Assembly (NCBI RefSeq): GCF_964204865.1
Contig: NC_135255.1
Span: forward strand, 10,135,135-10,199,134
From: Styela clava
Lineage: Eukaryota > Chordata > Ascidiacea > Stolidobranchia > Styelidae
Direction of reading: 5' to 3'
DNA: 64,000 nt
In this document: positions 57,701 through 64,000 of the stretch, in pieces
How positions within the stretch are numbered: position 1 is the stretch's first letter
Layout of the letters: each line of letters begins with the position of its first letter
Position numbers and translations under genes: made by a program
The notes under the pieces: generated by a model
What the model saw: the letters and a program-made list of their open reading frames with translations, nothing else
What the model was told of the DNA's origin: nothing
The model's database searches: none

Positions 57701-60700
57701 GATAATTGAAAATGAAGTTATATTCTTCGGTAATACTTTGACTTTTAATATGGCCACTCCGCATTTTTGTGTGAACAAATCCTATCGCAACCTAGAATAA
57801 ACCCATTAGCTTGGTGAAATATTTTTGACGTTGAATACTGCTCTCATTCTCCCTTCTTTTTCATTTGTTTACATACTTGATTTTCACATTGCCAGAACAA
57901 AATATAGGTTTAATGTCCTGCCTCACGTTCGCTCATTGTTTCAAAACCACACTCTGTGCTAACGTGTTTATATTTTGAATAACCACTTTTTTAAATAATA
58001 GTTTATCTTAAAATCATTCGTATTGCGCTGTACAGTCGTATTTTAAGTAATACTCTACCTGAAGTTTGAAGTTTCAAAAATAGAATATTTTGAAAACAAT
58101 AACTAACGATTTGAGTGACACTCAGCACTTTGACTTAGAAAGGTGGTTAGATTTATTATTACAAAAGAGTAAATTGGAAGTGATGTAGCTTAATCAAGAT
58201 GTAGAAAAGAGACTTAGAGTGTGAGTTATAAACATAATCATAAGGCTGTTTTGAACCGTGTCCGGAATATTCGCCACAGAAAATTTCGCCGCTTAGGAAA
58301 ATTCGCCGCTAAAGAAAATTCGCCGCACGAAAAATCGCCGCAAGAGGATTTTTCTATAAAACAAGTATTAGCGAAAGCATGAAAAATCGCCGCAAGAGCA
58401 TTTTGCTGTAAAACAAGTATTTGTGATAAAAACAACTAGTTTTATAGGGTTATGGTATGCTCTTAAATAACGAATCATTTTGAAATAAAAAGGCACTTCA
58501 AAAACCTGACTGTTTTATCACAAATACTTGTTTTACAGCAACATGCTCTTGCGGCGAAATTTCCTTCGGCAAGATTTCCCTACGGCGAAATTTCCTAGAA
58601 CCTTTGAACATCAGGGTAGCTGGTGTGACAAATAAAGTTATACGCATTGAAGGAAGTAGAAAATATTACTATTCTTTTCGGTTTTCAGTAACATTCCCAG
58701 ATAGAAGTAGTTTTATTTTTAATCTATTCATAAGTTAAAAACTTTTTTTCAAGTTTGCAATTTTGTCAATATGACTTGATTTTTTGCAACACGTCTCGGC
58801 ATTTAAGTATATGTTGTCATTAAGTCATTGTCATTGGTAACAGATGAATAATACTTGCCACCAAGGCATAGAAATTTAGTTGAGAAAAATTTATTAAAAC
58901 GTTTTGCTATGAAGGAGTAAATATTGTGAAATGGCAGAATACGTGCCAATTTGCAGAAGTAATTTTAGTCGAATCTCAGATTTCAGATGCACAAATAGAA
59001 AATTTTGCTTTCTCATCCGTTTGGTATCAAATTTATTAAACCATACATTTTTTTAATTCTGGGCCGTACGTAAATCCACATGTTTAGCACAATTTATGCG
59101 TGTTCTTCTGATTATTTGACTGCATCTTCATAGTCTTAATTATGCTTTGACAACACTTCACGTTGAGTTGTTGAACCGCTTCACTGACAAATGTCATAAC
59201 CTTGCACCTATATTTATCTAAGCGTGAAAAAACAAAGCTACCAACATTTTTTGGCACTTGAATCTCACAAAAATATATATGCTATAAAAATATATCTTCC
59301 TCAAATGGGGTAAAAGAAAAATAATAAAAATAGGTTGCTGATCTAAATATTTCAGTCTGTATCGGCGTTTAAAAAAATTCTGGTTCTATGCATAAAAGTA
59401 GAATTCACAGTAAGACAGTAAGAATTCAAAGACAGATTCTGTTAAATTATATGAGTATCCCGGATTTTATTACTTGAAAGCTAGAGCAAGAGAAAATATA
59501 TTTATTCAACTATGAAAATTATGTATTTGCTAATACACGAATTAACTGCAACGCCCCAGAGAGATTTTCTGACTACATGTATATTGAAATGGGTTTCCTT
59601 TCATTTTACTTCTAGTGCTGTTTGTTCTTGAAGTCCGATTCACATTTCAACAATATTCTTCGATAATTTGAAAATTGTTATTGTATTATTTCCATAGACG
59701 GAAAAGCCCAGAGGCATTGTTGTCTGGCCGACCGAAAATTGTCATCTTCTGTGTAAGTCAAGGTCAATTTGTATTCAAAAGCTCGACGTTTTGCAGAGAT
59801 TTAGTTAATCGCACGCTATCTAAGTTTTTTGTCTGTATTCATTTATTTAAATTTTTGTTGCACTAGTATAAGGCAGATTTAACTCAATGAGTGAAGATTA
59901 ATGTAAAGACATTGAGTTGGCAAATAATGGTGGTCGACGGGGATTTATTATGAAAGCATTACTACTTAAATCAAAGTGTTGTGAATTGTGATATTAAATG
60001 GTGCCAATTAGATATATTTTAGCATCAGGTTGCAACACTAATCGTGGTTTGAAACTTTGTCTTATTTTCCTATGCCTAAAATATTAGGCTAAATGTTTGC
60101 TTCGCCAGAAATTTACTCAAAACTAACAAAATTGTTATTCGAGAAAATCTAAATATGAATGATAATATGTTATACAAACGTGATGACTCCAATGAGTTTT
60201 TAATTTTAAATAATATAGCTCAATTCAAACCGAGTACCTCCCAAACTCTAACCAGACTCAATAAGTCTCCGAAACGCCCTTCTCGCTTAGTTAATACATC
60301 AAGTAATCACACTGCTCGATTGAATTAGATCATAATTATACATAAATTTTTCGGCATAATCGCACGCCGCCCAAAACACCTTCAGGGACCATAAAATCTC
60401 AATTAATTTTCCGTCGAGCTCATCGAATTTTCGCGTCGTCATTCGACCAATCTCGCAACACGCTTCGTATTCCCAGTGGAATCCACTTTACTGTTAAAAA
60501 AAACGTCTTCTGCTTATTAGACGATGCGCTTTTCATTGCCTGGCTTTAGCCATTAACATTTCGATTGAAATGCTTCTAATTATACTTTTTCAACCTTCAA
60601 AGTGTGATATTAGCTATTGTTTTTGTTTTTATACGACATCAAACGTGAAAATAAAATGCAGATGCATGAATAAGTTTTTCTGAAAATCATAAAACCATAT

Positions 60701-61701
60701 CCAATAATTTACCTAAACTTACTAATTAAACTAAAGTATCGACTGCATCAGAGCCATGAAGTCATATATATATATAAGGTTGAAGTCAGTGTTGAATCAA
60801 GTTTTTCGCCTTTGCTTGATAAAGATTTTGGAATAGGCCCAATTTAATATTCCTACGAGAATATGGTTGTATACGATTAGCGACCAAGTCATGCCTTTGG
60901 GATCTTGAAACATAAACATAGTATTAATATAAAGAAGCATTGGCTTATGTAAAGAAAGCGATTTTCTCTCCGTCCTATGCTATTAAGTCAGTGAGGCCTG
61001 TGTGATCAGAGTAGACCAAATATATAGCATTTAATTTGATTTTCAACAGTTTAGTACCTTCAGACGACTTGAAATATAATTTTTAAATTTGTAGTTTGTT
61101 TACGCTATTTCGGAGGTAAAATTTGTATTTATATTAGCTAGTAATTCATCAGATTTTCATTTGAAGTATAACCAGTTCACAATTCTCTCTATGTCAACCA
61201 TAAATTTGTTTACGTGTCGTTAGGGTTACCTAAAAATAGATCATCAAAGTTAAATTTTCATAATCATTTTTCTTGACTTCTAACCGGTTTTGCACAGTGA
61301 TTTGGGCAAATCTAAAGAATTGTTACATCGTTGCAAATTAATTGTTGATCTATGGTATTGATTCATAGGTAGTGTGTAAACCCAAAAGTATTATATAGAT
61401 TATATAGACATATTGTAATCTAATTTGAAATAAGTAGATAATTGAGCTTTTTGCACGCAGTGGTCCGTTCGTCAGTGTGTTGGCTGTGCAATTTCGACAC
61501 CACAGGGCTCGTTTCACAGAGTCGATTACCCGCTCATTATTTCCAGTTGAAAAACAATAACATTTAGTGGAATTTATCGAAAAATATATATTTAATGTAA
61601 GAACATTTCTGCATATGTTTTTGTACACCCATGCAGCTCTTGCTTCAGAAGTTGAATCATTTTCTGTATTTTATTTTGTGTCGAAAATATTTAGTTTGAT
61701 T
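54755..61701. other. Intron of the DPP-like locus
   Basis: Seven kilobases of AT-rich sequence. The only structured element I recognise is the foldback cluster at 58262-58605. The frames at 54929-55171 and 56897-57109 end near donor-like sequences but in the wrong phase (see rejected items). Confidence 0.5.
58262..58605. repeat. Foldback/MITE cluster built on GCGGCGAAATTTTCC units
   Basis: The left half repeats AAATTCGCCGC/AAAATCGCCGC units about five times. One of these, with the following 40 bp (58381-58433), is inverted at 58512-58560 (GTTTTATCACAAATACTTG... CTCTTGCGGCGAAA). The right side ends in further GGCGAAATTTCC units. No clear target duplication was found. Confidence 0.75.
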
Positions 61702-61827
61702 ATGGATATTTCTGATAATGTGGATGATAACGGGACAGGGCCAACCGAAAAGTTTCTAGAGCGTCGAGATTTGGACGAATCACAACTTGACAATGAGTCA
61801 CGTGACACCGTTCGATCCATGTCAAAG
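61702..61827 (+). CDS. DPP6/DPP10-like gene, alternative first exon E
   Basis: ATG to AAG/GTCAAA, 42 codons, phase 0, only 1.14 kb before the shared exon. The peptide starts MDISDNVDDNGTGPTEKFLE and is acidic, then RRDLDESQLDNESRDTV and RSMSK. It is hydrophilic and Ser/Asp-rich, unlike random translation of AT-rich DNA. The donor GTCAAA is poor, so either a minor site is used or the exon end is misjudged. Its closeness to the shared exon fits a short, promoter-proximal isoform. Confidence 0.48.
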
Positions 61828-62763
61828 GTCAAAAATGAGTTCCATTGTTTCTTTAACTACTCTTGGACATGATTGTCGAAGATCAAAATTATCATAAACT
61901 CATGACTGATCACTCGAAGGAGCAAATTTTGGAAAAATATCAACCTAACATATGATCGCTCGATTCGAGTGTCTGAGTTACATCAAAACTCTCTACGAGT
62001 GCTTCGTCATATAAAATGAATTAGTCTTACATCAACCAGACCGTGTATAGGATACAAAAATTTGACGACGCTGATGTCATCGGTTATATGATTCTTTGTA
62101 TAATCGTTGAACGTAAATTTAGTTGGCTGAAATTCATAAAATAATCACACCGCGTCTTTTCCCACCAGACGTAGTTAATTATTTATGTTTTGAGCCATCG
62201 GTGTCTCAACTTTTTATGTACACGTTCCTAAATTTCCTGTTATTAACTTGTGAGTTATCACATAATAACATGATTGAATCTACTTTCGAATCTAGTTTTC
62301 TGCTTTTAAAAGGGATTTCACATCTTGCATTATTCATGAATCAGAAAATTGGTTTTGCTATGCAGCGAGTAATCATAGAAATGGTGCTGAAAAATCTGGA
62401 CGAGACGTTAATACACTTGAATTAAAGTCTTTCTTTAATACTGTCTAACTTATAATTAGTATTATGGAATATTGGGGACAAAGTTATTTTCAATTTTTTT
62501 CTAACTTTTCTGTCAGAATTTTTGCGGCCTGCCCAATGTTCTCGCCGTTAAGTACGGTGATTCTTTACCCACACTATCTTTCCATGCAATTTTTTTTTGA
62601 GCCCATCAATATTCTTTAATTGGTAAGCAAATATAACATGATTTCGATTTGTGAAATCCAAGTCAAAAGATCCAACCACGCCTTTCGATATCGATCTTTC
62701 GTCAGGAATGTAAAATCATATAATTAATTTGCTCTCAATGACCTAATATTTGCAGCTAAGATG

Positions 62764-62870
62764 CTCTAGAAGTATACGCACCAAGATGTCCCACAACCTG
62801 AATCCTAACCGGTACACACATACTATGTTCAGGTCGTGCGCCACCTTGGTGCGCATACTTCTGGAGGTCC
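62764..62870. repeat. Palindromic foldback repeat, copy B
   Basis: Same family as 28201-28312: AGAAGTATACGCACCAAGAT pairs with the inverse of ACCTTGGTGCGCATACTTCT. It lies about 100 bp upstream of the DPP-like shared exon, within the last 5' intron. Confidence 0.88.
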
Positions 62871-62969
62871 GCAGCTACTATGCGTTTGATGGTTAATTTA
62901 ATCCAAGTATAATCCAACCGAGTTCGTGATAAAATAATAACGTTAAAATGATTCCATTTTCTGTTTTAG

Positions 62970-63081
62970 GAACTTGCAGTCATTCCCCAAGAAAGAAATT
63001 GGAAAGGAATATTTTTATCCGTCGTTGTTATCACAATCGTCTGTGTCATAGTCGGAATATCAGCATGGCTTTTGCAGCCTC
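62970..63081 (+). CDS. DPP6/DPP10-like gene, shared exon with transmembrane segment
   Basis: Acceptor TTTCTGTTTTAG at 62969, exon of 112 bp, donor C/GTGAGT at 63082. It reads ELAVIPQERNWKGIFLSVVV, then ITIVCVIVGISAWLL and QP. Vertebrate DPP6 and DPP10 have (E)L-x4-PPQRNWKGI followed by the single transmembrane segment and a Pro at the exon end. The match covers sequence, topology, start phase 0 and end phase 1. These proteins are catalytically dead relatives of dipeptidyl peptidase 4 that bind Kv4 channels and change their trafficking and gating. The beta-propeller and hydrolase-like domains must lie beyond 64000, so DPP4-type activity cannot be judged. Confidence 0.85.
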
Positions 63082-64000
63082 GTGAGTACTTTTTAACTTT
63101 ACAACTATAACTTCAACCGACACCGTAGATAGGTAACACTGGAACAAGAACTTTCTAGTCTTTGAGTTACATAGTAGAGCTTGACCATCGTCAGCTTTTA
63201 ATAAAACCTATTTTAATCCTTTGTCCAACTTTCAACTAAGTTTTGACCACGAGTTAAAATTACCCTAGCACTTGAATAATTTTGATATTCTTTAAAATGT
63301 GACTATCTTTTCACCAAACAGAAAAGCGTGATCAAACTTTGCTTATTTTGAAGTCAAGTCCGATCTCACCCCAACTGAAAAATCAAGATATAAATCTGGG
63401 ACGATACAAGCATTCATTTAGTGAATCATTTGTACTCGTTTATATTGTTGCGAACTTTATATTTTACGCTGGATCATATCGAGTAATATATTCTCAACTG
63501 ATGTAAAATCGATAAATTATATCGAACTTGCAATTCTCAAATTTCTCCAAGGGTCACGCTACAGATTATCCAATGATTAAATATGGAATTATCGCATTCT
63601 TGAAATAGAAAAGTCATTCTCTATATATCAAAATATCTACTCGTTCTGTCAAAAATGACAGATTTAGAACACATAACAATATTTTAATTTATTACCACTG
63701 ATCAGCATGTTGAGACATGGTTGAACTTGTTTACAATTTTTCTCAACTGTAGTAAAACTGATACAGAATTTTATAAGCTCTGTTATCATAGGTGCACTAT
63801 ATATTTTGGCTAAAAGTAGGGTGGCTCTTATTAATTTAATTAATTTAAACTGTCACTCTATTTTTGCACCACCCTTTATATAAAAGATAAAGAACTAATA
63901 TTCCGACCGAGTCCCAAATACCGATACCAGAGTGTCCTGAGTTATATTCACATAAATCGGAATTTTTCTATCACAGTGATATGGGCACCTTCCCATTTAT
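63082..64000. other. Intron of the DPP-like gene running off the window
   Basis: AT-rich intron sequence after the TM exon; no further exon recognised before the window ends. Confidence 0.55.

Noticed and set aside
59695..59752. Possible cassette exon between TTTCCATAG and GTAAGT
   Set aside because: The splice sites look reasonable, but the translated sequence has no DPP relationship and the length would not clearly keep the frame; likely chance.
1..64000. CRISPR arrays, bacterial operons, rRNA or intact tRNA genes
   Set aside because: None seen. The only tRNA-like sequence is the head of the SINE at 44599, which lacks a complete cloverleaf context.

Overview
This is an AT-rich animal nuclear genome window. 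The genes have many short coding exons with GT/AG introns, AATAAA polyadenylation signals and no operons of bacterial type. It also holds RNase H-bearing LINE, hAT and tRNA-derived SINE repeats. The compact calumenin, DIPK/FAM69 and DPP6/DPP10 gene structures, small introns and AT richness suggest an invertebrate deuterostome, most likely an ascidian tunicate. That placement is inference; 'metazoan' is certain.

Layout. (1) 0.56-13 kb is a graveyard of nested mobile DNA. It starts with an I-group-like LINE (568-5061) bounded by a 9-bp target duplication and itself interrupted by a 625-bp hAT MITE with an exact 8-bp duplication. Next come a Mutator-like MITE with a 9-10 bp duplication and a decayed hAT remnant. 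Last is a complete 2.9-kb hAT element (8347-11268) inserted in a decayed minus-strand gene encoding a tesmin/CXC-like cysteine-rich protein; that gene is framed by two ~455-bp inverted arms. (2) 13.3-30.0 kb carries three tandem plus-strand calumenin (CREC family) genes, each with seven coding exons in the same phases, a signal peptide, six EF-hands and a C-terminal HDEF ER-retrieval signal. (3) 31.3-39.9 kb carries two minus-strand secretory-pathway genes: a FAM69/DIPK-like divergent protein kinase (6 exons, 425 aa) and a CAP/SCP-domain protein with a C-terminal membrane anchor (6 exons, 306 aa). (4) 44-64 kb is the 5' half-locus of a DPP6/DPP10-like gene. The first shared exon, encoding the cytoplasmic/TM junction, lies at 62970-63081. 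Upstream of it are at least four, probably five, alternative first coding exons spread over ~18 kb, all ending in phase 0. The rest of the gene lies beyond the window.

The most notable biology is the multi-promoter arrangement of the DPP-like gene. In vertebrates, DPP6 and DPP10 are auxiliary subunits of Kv4 channels and also swap N-termini through alternative first exons. The tandem amplification of calumenin with a shared gene structure is the other clear feature. All exon joins were made by eye from splice consensus, phase continuity and family resemblance; no search or transcript data were available.
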